A stretch of 64,000 nt of DNA from Bacteroidota bacterium (GCA_003151815.1 PLYN01000060.1:1-64000), one strand, 5' to 3'; shown: positions 45,750-54,710, counted from the stretch's first letter. Program-made: numbers and translations. The notes: generated from the letters alone by a model not told the origin.

Positions 45750-46742
45750 TTATTTTCTAATAATATATTCTACTTTCTCAGGATTAATTTTTATTGCCCT
45801 AATTTCTGAAGGATATTTAACCAATAGAACTTTTAGTTTATTGCTGCCCGATTCAATTTTCGAGTAATCTACAATTGCACGAAACTGCAATGGTGTAATA
45901 CTTTCATAATTTTTAAATGCTACATTATATTTTACTGAAATTTTATCAGGAAATGTTTTAAGCCCCAAACCTGTAGGTAAATTTTCAACTTCAATAGGTA
46001 ATTCAATACTTGCTTCTGTAAATTTTGTCACATTGATTGTGGCCTTTACTGTTGATTGAGATAGCTCTACTAATTTTAAATCGGGTGTTTTTAAAACATG
46101 GAGTTGTATGGATACAGAGTCGGAAACTTTCTTCAATTTAACAGGCGCTGTTTCTACAAAATTAATTTTATCTATTAATTCAGTGGCTCCGGAAATGGTA
46201 ACAAATGCAGGAGAAAGCTTAATTGAATCACTTTGTTGATAGAGATGATCAAAAATAATTTTTATATTGGTTTTTATCGGAACATTTTTGGATTTCTTTT
46301 TATTATAATTTAGGAATATAGTGTCCGGATACACTTTCATAATTTTTATATCATTATTGAACTGTGCGGCAATTTTATCAATTCTTGCATTTGGGAGTAT
46401 GTAGAAATTGTTTTTTGCCGGCAAATGTTTTGAATCTTTTGCATCTATAAAAACTGTATCGTATTTCTGTTTTACCTTATAGATCAATAAATTAAATCCG
46501 GTTGATTTTATTTCAATATCCATGGTTTTAGGTAATTGGTTGGCTATAACCTTATCAATTGGGAAATTAATATAGTTAACAGGGAAATTAATTTCAACAC
46601 TATACTCCTTTGATAAGGACATCATCACCCAAAAAAAAGCAGAAGCCAATAGGCAGAATATAAAAGTTATCACTCGTCTATTGATACGGACTCCTTCTTT
46701 CTCCGGAGTAGTGCTGATATTTTTAAAGAGTGGCGACTTCAA
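45750..46742 (-). CDS. YbbR-like (CdaR-like) membrane-anchored protein
   Basis: A 330-residue protein with one N-terminal transmembrane helix (VITFIFCLLASAFFWVMMSLS, about 27-47) and a periplasmic region of YbbR-like beta domains: YSVEINFPVNYINFPIDKVI, MDIEIKSTGFNLL, KNVPIKTNIKI, VTISGATELIDKINFVETAPV, and IELPIEVENLPTGLGLKTFPDKISVKYN. In Firmicutes such proteins control the diadenylate cyclase CdaA; in Bacteroidota the role is less clear. It lies between yajC and coaE, a conserved order. Confidence 0.88.
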   Translation of the reverse strand: MKSPLFKNISTTPEKEGVRINRRVITFIFCLLASAFFWVMMSLSKEYSVEINFPVNYINFPIDKVIANQLPKTMDIEIKSTGFNLLIYKVKQKYDTVFIDAKDSKHLPAKNNFYILPNARIDKIAAQFNNDIKIMKVYPDTIFLNYNKKKSKNVPIKTNIKIIFDHLYQQSDSIKLSPAFVTISGATELIDKINFVETAPVKLKKVSDSVSIQLHVLKTPDLKLVELSQSTVKATINVTKFTEASIELPIEVENLPTGLGLKTFPDKISVKYNVAFKNYESITPLQFRAIVDYSKIESGSNKLKVLLVKYPSEIRAIKINPEKVEYIIRK

Positions 46743-46762
46743 TTGATTGTTATATTAAAATA

Positions 46763-47083
46763 TTATTTTTGATCCGCACCAAGCAAGGTTGATGAATCCA
46801 TAGAAACAGCACTTTTTTCAATTTTTAGCTTGTGTCCGCCTTCTACTTCAATGATAAAAGTTGTTTCCTGAACATCTACAATTTTTCCATGAATACCTCC
46901 AATGGTAACAATTTTATCGCCTTTGGCAATATTTTCGCGAAACTTTTTTTGCTCTTTTGTTTTTTTCAATTGAGGGCGAATCATGAAAAAATAAAATACT
47001 ACGATAATTAATACTAAAGGAATAAATTGTTCTAGTCCACCGGTTTTACCGCCTGTCATTAATAAAATGTTTGTTGTGTTCAT
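46763..47083 (-). CDS. yajC: preprotein translocase subunit YajC
   Basis: A 106-residue accessory subunit of the Sec translocon with SecDF. A single helix ([25 protein letters not shown]) is followed by the cytoplasmic domain [45 protein letters not shown] in family order. The length is normal. It is followed by ybbR and preceded by the DUF1573 gene, as in other Bacteroidota. Confidence 0.96.
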   Translation of the reverse strand: MNTTNILLMTGGKTGGLEQFIPLVLIIVVFYFFMIRPQLKKTKEQKKFRENIAKGDKIVTIGGIHGKIVDVQETTFIIEVEGGHKLKIEKSAVSMDSSTLLGADQK

Positions 47084-47093
47084 TGTTTTTTTT

Positions 47094-47129
47094 AGTTTAA
47101 AGTTTAAAAGTTTAATTTAGAAAGTTTAG
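47094..47129. repeat. AAGTTTAAAGTTTAAAAG-type repeat
   Basis: A tandem series of the word AAAGTTTAA just upstream of yajC. Its second half is identical over 22 bases to part of the repeat arm at 21956-21979, 25 kb away. A related series in inverse orientation lies at 47612-47649, so the DUF1573 gene is flanked on both sides. Confidence 0.7.
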
Positions 47130-47156
47130 TATTAATTATTGTAGTATTTAATTTTC

Positions 47157-47591
47157 TTATGGAATAATAATGTTTGCATTAATCGTTAATACTTTGGTGT
47201 TTGGCTTACAATTGGTAACCAAGGTAATTGTTTTTTCCACCAATCCCGATTTCCCATCACTATCAAATACCACATCAATTTTACCTTCTTCTCCTCCTTT
47301 AATTGGTTCTTGTGGATAAGTTGGTATTGTGCAGCCGCAACTCCCTTTTGCCGATGAAATCAATAAATCCGAACCTCCTTTGTTTTTAAAACCAAAGGAG
47401 TACGATACTTTTTCTCCCTGAGAAATGGTTCCAAAATTATGTTTTTCTTCTTTAAATAACATATTGGGTGTTGTCCCCGATGTTGATTGAATTAAGGTTG
47501 TTGCTCCTTCTTTTTTTGACTCGTGTTGACAAGCTGAAAATATACAAATCATTGAAAACACCAACATAAATAATATAGAATATGTTTTCAT
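47157..47591 (-). CDS. DUF1573 lipoprotein
   Basis: A 144-residue protein with a lipoprotein signal (MICIFSACQHES, lipid on about Cys21). The rest is a DUF1573/HYDIN-like Ig domain: MLFKEEKHNFGTISQGEKVSYSFGFKNKGGSDLLISSAKGSCGCTIPTYPQEPIKGGEEGKIDVVFDSDGKSG in consecutive motif order, with the family's GSCGCT. The periplasmic role is unknown. It sits between nusB and yajC in a conserved operon and is flanked by dispersed repeats on both sides. Confidence 0.92.
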   Translation of the reverse strand: MKTYSILFMLVFSMICIFSACQHESKKEGATTLIQSTSGTTPNMLFKEEKHNFGTISQGEKVSYSFGFKNKGGSDLLISSAKGSCGCTIPTYPQEPIKGGEEGKIDVVFDSDGKSGLVEKTITLVTNCKPNTKVLTINANIIIP

Positions 47592-47611
47592 CTTATTTTT
47601 TAATTGTCTGC

Positions 47612-47649
47612 AACTTTTTAACTTTTAACTTTCCAACTTTAAACTTTAC
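47612..47649. repeat. AACTTTTTAACTTTTAAC-type repeat
   Basis: A series of AACTTT words between the start of the DUF1573 gene and the stop of nusB. In the other orientation it reads AAAGTTTAAAGTTGGAAAG, the same word as at 21952-21979 and 47094-47129. It ends four bases before the nusB stop codon. Confidence 0.7.
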
Positions 47650-47653
47650 TCCC

Positions 47654-48601
47654 TTATTCCATCAGGCCTCTGCCAATTTTATTGAGCCTGCCTTCTGTTT
47701 TAAAATCAACCAGCAATTTATCCAGAATACCATTAATAAATACTTTACTTTTTGGTGTACTGTATATTTTAGATATTTCAATAAACTCATTCAGTGTAAC
47801 TTTTACCGGTATGCTTGAAAAATGTAAAATTTCTGTTAATGCCATTTTCATTAGTAAAACATCCATCATGGCGATACGTTCCACCTCCCAATTTTTTGTT
47901 TTATCGGCAATTAGTTTTTTTGTTTCTTGCTCTTGCAGAATAGTTTGACGAAAAAGATCTTTAATAAATTGCTCGTCTTCCTCTTTATCCTTGTACAAAG
48001 GGATTAAAGCAAAATCCGGATTTGAGTTTTCTTTAAATGATTCAATTGTTTTCACAACCATCGGATTTACAAGATAAGTATCATCACCCCAGTGCAAGTT
48101 TTTTTCTTCGTAAAAGTGATTTAATAATTCAAAATCTGCCATATTTTCTTTAAAAATTTCAACAGCAAAATCTAAATGAGTTTGGTATGAATCGTCGGTT
48201 ACATTCATGTATTTAATGTATTCATCACTTGCTTTAATATTATTAAATACCTTTTTGACTAATTCAAATTCGTTGCTCCAACTTATTTTACGGTTATTCA
48301 TTTCGCGTTTTAAATGAATATTTTCGGCTAATTGGGTGATGAATTTATTTTCAATAAATTTTAGGTTAGGATTCAAATCATTGCTGGTGGGAAGTCTTTT
48401 ATTTTTAGCATCCTCACTCAATATATTAGCAACATGTTGCAATTCCACCAGAAATGCAAGTTGATATATATATAGATCATAAATTTTATCTATGCCAATA
48501 AATAGCTCCCGTTCTCCTTTTGCCAGATCTTTATTGTTAGATTGAAAAAATGCATACAAAGCCTGCATAGCTTTAATTCTTAAATATCTTCTGTTTAACA
48601 T
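47654..48601 (-). CDS. nusB: transcription antitermination factor NusB
   Basis: RNA-binding protein that helps antitermination in rRNA operons. The N-terminus MLNRRYLRIKAMQALYAFFQS and the C-terminal block VERIAMMDVLLMKMALTEILHFSSIPVKVTLNEFIEISKIYSTPKSKVFINGILDKL, read as successive motifs, match NusB. At 315 residues it is about twice the E. coli protein because of a long middle insert, which is usual for Bacteroidota. It lies 25 bases after the amino-acid dehydrogenase gene. Confidence 0.94.
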   Translation of the reverse strand: MLNRRYLRIKAMQALYAFFQSNNKDLAKGERELFIGIDKIYDLYIYQLAFLVELQHVANILSEDAKNKRLPTSNDLNPNLKFIENKFITQLAENIHLKREMNNRKISWSNEFELVKKVFNNIKASDEYIKYMNVTDDSYQTHLDFAVEIFKENMADFELLNHFYEEKNLHWGDDTYLVNPMVVKTIESFKENSNPDFALIPLYKDKEEDEQFIKDLFRQTILQEQETKKLIADKTKNWEVERIAMMDVLLMKMALTEILHFSSIPVKVTLNEFIEISKIYSTPKSKVFINGILDKLLVDFKTEGRLNKIGRGLME

Positions 48602-48625
48602 ATATGAATAGCGAATTTATACTAA

Positions 48626-49732
48626 TTAAAACCCTAATTTTACTTTACTGATATCGCTGATACGCTTTTCTGCAAGACGATTGGCAGCCAAATAGGTTGG
48701 GATATTCTGTTCTTTTGAAACTTTGAAAATATTTAAGGTGGTGTCATAAATTTTTTCTGCATGGGATAATGCACGTTCGCGGCTATATCCTTCCAATTCA
48801 TAATACACGTTAATGATACCTCCTGCATTTACAACATAATCGGGTGCATATAAAATATCTTTATCCATTACCATTTTACCATGTATGTTTTCATCAGCAA
48901 GTTGATTATTTGCTGCCCCACAAATGATTGAACATTTTAACCGGTTTAATGAATCAGTATTAACTGTTCCGCCTAATGCACATGGAGCATAGATATCTAT
49001 ATCCAAATCAAATAATTTATCGGAAGAAACAACAGAAGCCCCAGTTTCTTGAGCGACAATTTTTAAACGTTCTTCATTAATATCATTGATAAAAACGTGA
49101 GCTCCTTCTTTTATTAAATTGATTACCAAACCTTCGCCCACATGACCAATGCCTTGAACTAATACTTTTTTTCCTGATAAACTGTCATTTCCCCATTTTT
49201 CTTTAGCTGATGCTTTCATAGACAAATAAACTCCATAAGCAGTAACAGATGAAGGGTCGCCGCTACCACCCATATTAACAGGTAAACCACTAACAAAATT
49301 AGTTTCCATTTTAATATACTCCATGTCTTTTGTGTTTATACCTACATCTTCGGCAGTAATGTATTTTCCTGCAAGACTATTGATAAACTTTCCGAATCTA
49401 CGCATTAACGCTTCGTTCTTTTGCGTTGCCGCGTCGCCTATTATAACAGCTTTCCCTCCTCCTAAATTTAATCCTGCCAAAGAGGATTTATAGGTCATAC
49501 CGCGCGATAGACGCAGCACGTCGGTCAGTGCTTCCACTTCACTTTTATATGGCCACATGCGAGTGCCACCAAGGCTAGGGCCAAGTATCGTATTGTGTAT
49601 TGCAATGATTGCTTTTAATCCTGTTGCATTATCATTACAAAATACTACTTGTTCGTGATTATGCAATGTCATTTGGGCAATTACAGAATTTTCAGCCAAT
49701 GGTGATTTTTTTATATCTTGAATTTCTATCAT
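48626..49732 (-). CDS. Glu/Leu/Phe/Val dehydrogenase (leucine dehydrogenase type)
   Basis: NAD-dependent oxidative deaminase of branched-chain amino acids. HEQVVFCNDNATGLKAIIAIHNTILGPSLGGTRMWPY and SLAGLNLGGGKAVIIGD (second catalytic Lys) are the substrate site, and VLVQGIGHVGEGLV is the NAD-binding Rossmann loop. Its size of 368 residues and motifs are closer to leucine dehydrogenase than glutamate dehydrogenase. The ATG at 49732 is preferred; a GTG nine codons upstream is also in frame. First gene of the nusB-yajC-coaE-nnr operon. Confidence 0.92.
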   Translation of the reverse strand: MIEIQDIKKSPLAENSVIAQMTLHNHEQVVFCNDNATGLKAIIAIHNTILGPSLGGTRMWPYKSEVEALTDVLRLSRGMTYKSSLAGLNLGGGKAVIIGDAATQKNEALMRRFGKFINSLAGKYITAEDVGINTKDMEYIKMETNFVSGLPVNMGGSGDPSSVTAYGVYLSMKASAKEKWGNDSLSGKKVLVQGIGHVGEGLVINLIKEGAHVFINDINEERLKIVAQETGASVVSSDKLFDLDIDIYAPCALGGTVNTDSLNRLKCSIICGAANNQLADENIHGKMVMDKDILYAPDYVVNAGGIINVYYELEGYSRERALSHAEKIYDTTLNIFKVSKEQNIPTYLAANRLAEKRISDISKVKLGF

Positions 49733-49901
49733 TCCTTTTTGTTTTAAAATTTGCAGCACCCTTCTTTATTTTATAAGTATTTTTGGTGTACGAAAGATAT
49801 ATCTCTGAAATTTGTTTTTTATGAGAAATCAATCGTTTTTTTTGCGTCAACAAACATAACCAAAATAGCTGATATTCTCTATTTAATTAACCAAATTCAA
49901 T

Positions 49902-51803
49902 TTGAAATCACTACAACATATTAATAAATACTTTTATAAATACCGATGGCGTTTCCTAATGGGTGTTCTATTTGTTGGTGTTTCAAATTATTTTGCGGTT
50001 GATGGCTTTACGTATGCAAGAAAAGCAATTGATTTTATAAAAATTAATGGCAGTAATCCTGATAAAAGTTTTTTAATAAATCAATTATTGATCTATGCCG
50101 CACAAATACTTGGATTAGCGGTTTTAAGCGGGATATTTTTATTTTTTACACGGCAAAGCATCATTGTCATGTCGCGGTTAATTGAGTATGACTTGAAAAA
50201 CGAAATTTATGAGCACTATCAAAAACTGGATATCGCCTTTTATAAACGAAACAACACAGGTGATATGATGAACAGGATCAGTGATGATGTGAGCCGTGTT
50301 CGTATGTATATCGGACCCGCGGTGATGTATATTTTAAATACTTTTTTTCGATTCATATTAACAATAATTGTAATGCTTCATGTAAATGCAACACTTACAC
50401 TGTATGTGCTAATTCCATTGCCTATACTGGCAGTGGCTATTTATTTTGTAAGTCATATCATCAATAAAAAAGGGACCCAAATTCAGGAACAATTATCAAA
50501 TATAACAACACATGCACAGGAAGCTTTTTCGGGAATTAGGGTATTAAAAGCATATGGACGAGAAAGTTACTCGGTTCGCCAATTTGAATTACAAAGCCTC
50601 GAATACCGTAAACGAACGATAGGCTTGGTAAAAACAGAATCCTTGTTCCAACCGATCATGATATTATTAATTGGATTGAGTAATATATTAATTATCTATA
50701 TCGGCGGCAAACTGGTTATAGAAGGCAAAATAAGCTATGGAAATATTGCAGAATTTATTTTATATGTAAATGCATTAACATGGCCCATAGCTTCATTGGG
50801 TTGGGTAACGTCACTTATTCAACGTGCAGCAGCATCACAAACACGTATCAATGAATTTTTACAAACTCAACCGGAAATTTTCAATCAACCTGCTTCATCT
50901 GACGAACTTTCAAAAAAACAAACAAGTTTGTTTAATAATAACACGTTGAATAATATAATATCGAGTACACTTGAAATTAATGATATTGAATTTAAGAATG
51001 TAAGTTTTACGTATTCCGATTCCGGAATTCAAGCGCTGAATAATATTTCATTTAAAATTAAAAAAGGAAGTTCGCTTGCTATTATTGGTCGCACAGGTTC
51101 CGGTAAATCAACTATTGCCAGCCTTATTTGCCGATTGTACGATGTAAGTTCGGGTGAAGTATTATTAAATAATAAAAATATAAAAAGTCTTGATCTATAT
51201 GATATTCGTTCGCAAATCGGTTATGCTCCGCAAGAAGTGTTTTTATTTTCTGATACCATCGCGAACAATATTGCTTTTAGTATGGATTTAGATATCAATT
51301 CAGGAAATTCTAAACATGTTTCAGATAAACACAAGTCTATAGTTAATGAATATAATAGAACTCTTCAGGATGCAAATAATAAGGAAGCAATTATTCAAGC
51401 AGCCAAAAATGCAGCTATTTATTCCAATATTCTGGATTTTCAATCCGGTTTTGAAACCATCGTGGGCGAGCGGGGAATCACGCTTTCAGGCGGACAAAAA
51501 CAGCGGATTTCTATTGCGAGAGCAATTATAAAACAACCTCAACTTTTAATTTTTGATGATTGCCTTTCAGCGATTGATACCGAAACGGAGGAAGAAATCC
51601 TCAACAATTTGAAATTAGTGATGAAAGGTAAAACCTCAATTATTATAAGCCATCGTGTATCTTCGGTGAAGAATGCAGATAATATAATTGTTCTTGAACA
51701 CGGACAAATTATTGAACAAGGGAATCACAATGAATTATTAAATAAAAAAGGGATTTATTTTGAGCTAAATCAAATGCAATTACTTGAAGAAGAAAAGAGT
51801 TGA
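49902..51803 (+). CDS. ABC exporter, fused membrane and ATPase domains
   Basis: A 633-residue MsbA-type half transporter with six helices in residues ~15-310 and an ATPase domain after ~360. Walker A is GRTGSGKST; the Q-loop region is YAPQEVFLF; the signature is LSGGQKQR; Walker B ends in FDDCLSAID (Asp552-Asp553), so the usual catalytic Glu is Asp; the H-loop is SHRVSS. An insert of ~35 residues (MDLDINSGNSKHVSDKH and on) sits between the Q-loop and the signature. The start codon is TTG, giving the family-typical KSLQHINKYFYKYRW. Substrate unknown; lipid or drug export is typical. Confidence 0.9.
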   Translation: MKSLQHINKYFYKYRWRFLMGVLFVGVSNYFAVDGFTYARKAIDFIKINGSNPDKSFLINQLLIYAAQILGLAVLSGIFLFFTRQSIIVMSRLIEYDLKNEIYEHYQKLDIAFYKRNNTGDMMNRISDDVSRVRMYIGPAVMYILNTFFRFILTIIVMLHVNATLTLYVLIPLPILAVAIYFVSHIINKKGTQIQEQLSNITTHAQEAFSGIRVLKAYGRESYSVRQFELQSLEYRKRTIGLVKTESLFQPIMILLIGLSNILIIYIGGKLVIEGKISYGNIAEFILYVNALTWPIASLGWVTSLIQRAAASQTRINEFLQTQPEIFNQPASSDELSKKQTSLFNNNTLNNIISSTLEINDIEFKNVSFTYSDSGIQALNNISFKIKKGSSLAIIGRTGSGKSTIASLICRLYDVSSGEVLLNNKNIKSLDLYDIRSQIGYAPQEVFLFSDTIANNIAFSMDLDINSGNSKHVSDKHKSIVNEYNRTLQDANNKEAIIQAAKNAAIYSNILDFQSGFETIVGERGITLSGGQKQRISIARAIIKQPQLLIFDDCLSAIDTETEEEILNNLKLVMKGKTSIIISHRVSSVKNADNIIVLEHGQIIEQGNHNELLNKKGIYFELNQMQLLEEEKS

Positions 51804-51961
51804 TAACAGCTTGAAGCGTTGATTAAACAAGGTTTATTTATAGATATTATTCAATGATAAGGCTATCCCCAGATTGGAAAGTTATTAACAAATCTTGCTT
51901 TTAAACTATTTTTTTAAAATATTTGCTGAATGAAGTAATTTAAACTATAAACAATATTATT

Positions 51962-52345
51962 ATGGCGATGGAAGAAGGATTTGAAAAAAATGGTACGGAT
52001 AGGGAAGAAATTTTCTCTAAGGTTGTTAGAGCGGGGAAGCGGACATATTTCTTCGACGTGAAAAGCACGAAAGGCAATGATTACTATCTTACAGTGACTG
52101 AAAGCAAAAAGCGTTTTGGTGATGATGGTAAGTTTTTTTATGAAAAACATAAATTATTTTTATACAAAGAAGATTTTGAAAAATTTGCGGAAGGTCTGAC
52201 GGAAGCGGTTGATCATATCAAATCTATATCACCATCAGAAGAAGAGCGTATATCCGAAAGATCATCCTCAGAAAGGTCTGAATCGGAATCTGTAAAAAGT
52301 GAATCTAATTTTTCAAATGTAAGTTTTGAAGATCTAGACAAATAA
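51962..52345 (+). CDS. DUF3276/PUR family nucleic-acid-binding protein
   Basis: A 127-residue cytoplasmic protein. The PUR-alpha-like repeat is EEIFSKVVRAGKRTYFFDVKSTKGNDYYLTVTESKKRF with HKLFLYKEDFEKFAEGLTEAVDHI as its helix, the form seen across Bacteroidetes and spirochetes (bacterial PUR). The C-terminal ~30 residues are Ser/Glu-rich and probably disordered. Family members bind single-stranded DNA and RNA. A shared terminator separates it from the convergent J-domain gene. Confidence 0.9.
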   Translation: MAMEEGFEKNGTDREEIFSKVVRAGKRTYFFDVKSTKGNDYYLTVTESKKRFGDDGKFFYEKHKLFLYKEDFEKFAEGLTEAVDHIKSISPSEEERISERSSSERSESESVKSESNFSNVSFEDLDK

Positions 52346-52363
52346 ATAATATCAAAACATTTG

Positions 52364-52396
52364 AAAGCCCCGAAAAAATAATTTCGCGGCTTTTTT
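52364..52396. terminator. bidirectional hairpin terminator
   Basis: AAAGCC-C-CGAAA pairs with TTTCG-C-GGCTTT around a short A/T loop, with one internal mismatch, and T6 follows on the plus strand. It sits exactly between the convergent PUR-protein and J-domain genes; its T-run touches the latter's stop codon. Confidence 0.85.
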
Positions 52397-52982
52397 ATTT
52401 TCTGAAAATCTTCATTATACTATTTGCAAATGTTTTTTTTCCTAATATACCTTTCCAGCCATCACGGATAAGAACAATGCCTCCAATGCTTATTAATACA
52501 AATGGTGCGGGCCAATAGTTTCTTATAGTTCCAGTAACTGTAACAATTAATATTAAAAATCCGGAAAGCATGCAACTTATAAAAAACAGATTATAAATAA
52601 TTGATGATTTTATATAATAATGTTCTGTCGTTTTTAATTTGTAACCTTCCTTTTCGGAGTTGTTCCAGTTTTTATTAAAGTTCGAATGGCTTGCATTAGC
52701 CGATGTTCCTGTTTTTGAATATGTTCTATAATATTGTTTTTTGCGACCACTATCAATTTTTGCTGTATCAGCATAATTCAATTTTAAGTCATGCAAATAA
52801 CGTTTGCGATCATTCGTGAGTATTTCGTAAGCTTCATTCACAACAATAAATATTTCATTGGCTTTTGGTGAATTATTTATATCGGGATGAATTTTTTTAG
52901 CCTTGCTTCTATATGCACGCTTGATGTCGTCCAAACTTGCGTTGCGTGGTATTTCTAATATCTTATAATAATCGTAAACCAT
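52395..52982 (-). CDS. membrane-anchored J-domain protein
   Basis: A DnaJ-type co-chaperone of ~195 residues. The J domain is VYDYYKILEIPRNASLDDIKRAYRSKAKKIHPDINNSPKANEIFIVVNEAYEILTNDRKR in family order, with HPD in place, so it should stimulate an Hsp70 ATPase. Two C-terminal hydrophobic helices (IIYNLFFISCMLSGFLILIV, PAPFVLISIGGIVLI) anchor it. The preferred ATG at 52982 places the J domain at residue 2; an ORF extension to 53036 is unlikely. There is no G/F or zinc domain. Confidence 0.85.
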   Translation of the reverse strand: MVYDYYKILEIPRNASLDDIKRAYRSKAKKIHPDINNSPKANEIFIVVNEAYEILTNDRKRYLHDLKLNYADTAKIDSGRKKQYYRTYSKTGTSANASHSNFNKNWNNSEKEGYKLKTTEHYYIKSSIIYNLFFISCMLSGFLILIVTVTGTIRNYWPAPFVLISIGGIVLIRDGWKGILGKKTFANSIMKIFRK

Positions 52983-53102
52983 TTCGTAAGCTAAAATTAA
53001 GAAATATTTTAATGACATCCTTCTCAGAACTTCCATTGAAAGTTTTATTAATTGATTTTTCGATTTATTTATTATACATTCACACTTCTAAAAAATAATC
53101 TA

Positions 53103-53720
53103 ATGAAAAGATCAATCCAATTATTATCCATCAATTTGGTACTTATATTAATAGGAATGTCGTTTAAACCTGATCGTCATCCTGAATTAGAGATTGGAGC
53201 TCCTATACCGCAAACCGATTACAAAATGATGGATGTTAACGGGAAATTTGTATCGCTAGCTGAAATTAAAGGAGTAAATGGTTTGCTGGTAATTTTTGCC
53301 GGCAATACTTGTCCGTATGTAAAGTTAAGTGAAGAACGCATCAAAGAAATGGCTTTACTTGCTAAAACAAATAAAATTGGTGTGATAATAGTCAATTCCA
53401 ATGAAGCGCAGCGTGATGCTGATGATTCTTATGATGAAATGAAAAAATATGCTCAGCTGCAAGCCTATGATTTTAATTATGTGCTTGATAAAAATTCTCA
53501 ATTAGCCGATGCTTTTAGTGCAAGTCATACTCCTGAATGTTTTTTGTTTGACTCAAAAGGTTTAGTATATCGAGGGGCTATCGATGATAATGTGAAAGAC
53601 ATCAACGATGCAAAAGAACATTATTTAAAAGATGCGCTTATAGCCGTTGGCAAAAATAATCCTGTTAAAATAAATTCCACAAAATCTATAGGTTGTTCTA
53701 TTAAAAGATTGGATGACTGA
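53103..53720 (+). CDS. thioredoxin-fold (PRX-like) exported protein
   Basis: A ~205-residue protein with an N-terminal hydrophobic signal (IQLLSINLVLILIGMSF). The AhpC/TSA-like fold follows: LEIGAPIPQTDYKMMDVNGKFVSLAEI, then LLVIFAGNTCPYVKLSEERI, where PRX-like family 1 proteins have CNHCPYVK. The first Cys is replaced by Gly, leaving one Cys. The end TKSIGCSIKRL matches the family's GCSIKW. It may be a periplasmic thiol protein. The ATG at 53103 is preferred over an ORF start 51 bases upstream. Confidence 0.85.
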   Translation: MKRSIQLLSINLVLILIGMSFKPDRHPELEIGAPIPQTDYKMMDVNGKFVSLAEIKGVNGLLVIFAGNTCPYVKLSEERIKEMALLAKTNKIGVIIVNSNEAQRDADDSYDEMKKYAQLQAYDFNYVLDKNSQLADAFSASHTPECFLFDSKGLVYRGAIDDNVKDINDAKEHYLKDALIAVGKNNPVKINSTKSIGCSIKRLDD

Positions 53721-53738
53721 TATTTTCATTCCCTATAA

Positions 53739-54110
53739 ATGAAAAAAGCACTTTTTACAATCGGACTATTAATTCTGTCAAATACCTTTATGACTTTCGC
53801 GTGGTATGGTCATTTGAAGTTCAAGCAAATGAATTGGTTCAACAATTTGGGCTTAGTAAGTATCATACTTATTAGTTGGGGCATCGCTCTTTTCGAATAC
53901 TCATTTCAAGTTCCAGCTAACAGAATAGGCTTTAATGGAAATGGTGGTCCATTTAATTTATGGCAGCTTAAAGTTATTCAGGAAGTGATTACATTAGTTG
54001 TATTTACAATTTTTTCTCTTATTTTTTTTAAGAATGAAGCTTTCAGACTAAATCATTTTATAGGTTTTTTCTTTTTGATACTTGCAGTCTATTTCATATT
54101 TAAAAAATAA
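53739..54110 (+). CDS. DUF486 (DMT-like) membrane protein
   Basis: A 123-residue protein with four hydrophobic helices. KALFTIGLLILSNTFMTFAWYGHLKF, ISWGIALFEYSFQVPANRIG and WQLKVIQEVITLVVFTIFSLIFFK are DUF486 blocks. The family is related to small drug/metabolite transporters, but its substrate is unknown. It starts 18 bases after the thioredoxin-fold gene, so the pair may share a transcript. Confidence 0.9.
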   Translation: MKKALFTIGLLILSNTFMTFAWYGHLKFKQMNWFNNLGLVSIILISWGIALFEYSFQVPANRIGFNGNGGPFNLWQLKVIQEVITLVVFTIFSLIFFKNEAFRLNHFIGFFFLILAVYFIFKK

Positions 54111-54135
54111 TTTTTTAATAATAAATTTAGTCAAC

Positions 54136-54669
54136 ATGAAAAATGTATTTTTTTGTACCATTTGTATTAGCCTATTGGCGCTAATTTCCTCCTGTAGTCA
54201 AGGAAATGACAAAACGGAAAACACGCAAGGAACTGCAAATAATGTTGTATGGGCTGAACTGGTTGAATCAAAAACAGTTTTGTTAAAACCGGAAGGTTGG
54301 GATGAGGAATATTGGAATTCGGTTAATAAAAATGTGGATCATCAAAAAATATTCAACACTATTGTAGATGCTGTTTTGAGTGGCAAACAAAAGGCATTTA
54401 ACATCCTAACAGATCAGGTGTTAACAATTGATGAAGTGAAAGAAGTATTAAACAATGTTCAATTAGTTGAATCGGGAAAAGCTGCATCAAAAAAAATTAA
54501 TGCCGATGATCTTTCGATGATAAGGATGCGTGAAAAATGGAGTTTTAATGAGAAGGAATTCAGATTAGATAAGCACGTTACACGTATTGATCTGCTATTA
54601 AAAAAGTTGGATGAAACAGGTGTATATATTGGGGATAAAGCTTTATTTTATGTGAATTTGAATGAATGA
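54136..54669 (+). CDS. lipoprotein of unknown function
   Basis: A 177-residue protein from the ATG at 54136, with a lipobox (LISSC, about Cys20). The body has WAELVESKTVLLKPEGWDEEYW, IFNTIVDAVLSGKQKAFN and MRMREKWSFNEKEFRLDKHVTRIDLL-like segments (IRMREKWSFN in the sequence). Loosely, this order recalls GldN-type gliding/type IX proteins, which also have an N-terminal signal, a DAL-G-AY block and a WFFD block. The resemblance is too weak for a call. It ends three bases before the first smpB-end copy. Confidence 0.7.
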   Translation: MKNVFFCTICISLLALISSCSQGNDKTENTQGTANNVVWAELVESKTVLLKPEGWDEEYWNSVNKNVDHQKIFNTIVDAVLSGKQKAFNILTDQVLTIDEVKEVLNNVQLVESGKAASKKINADDLSMIRMREKWSFNEKEFRLDKHVTRIDLLLKKLDETGVYIGDKALFYVNLNE

Positions 54670-54672
54670 AAA

Positions 54673-54710
54673 ATTATTTCATCTGCCTGTTTGTTTCTCT
54701 TTCAACATCT
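54673..54710 (-). pseudogene. diverged copy of the smpB 3' end
   Basis: These 38 bases match the true smpB 3' end (55681-55718) at 34 positions. Read on the minus strand with upstream bases to about 54737, it encodes EIAIKKIDVERETNRQMK and a TAA stop, against DIKKRDVDRETNRQLK in SmpB (12 of 16 residues equal). A stop codon precedes it after about 23 codons, so it is not a gene. It is the left member of a direct repeat 1008 bases apart that brackets the DUF559-type nuclease gene. Confidence 0.75.
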
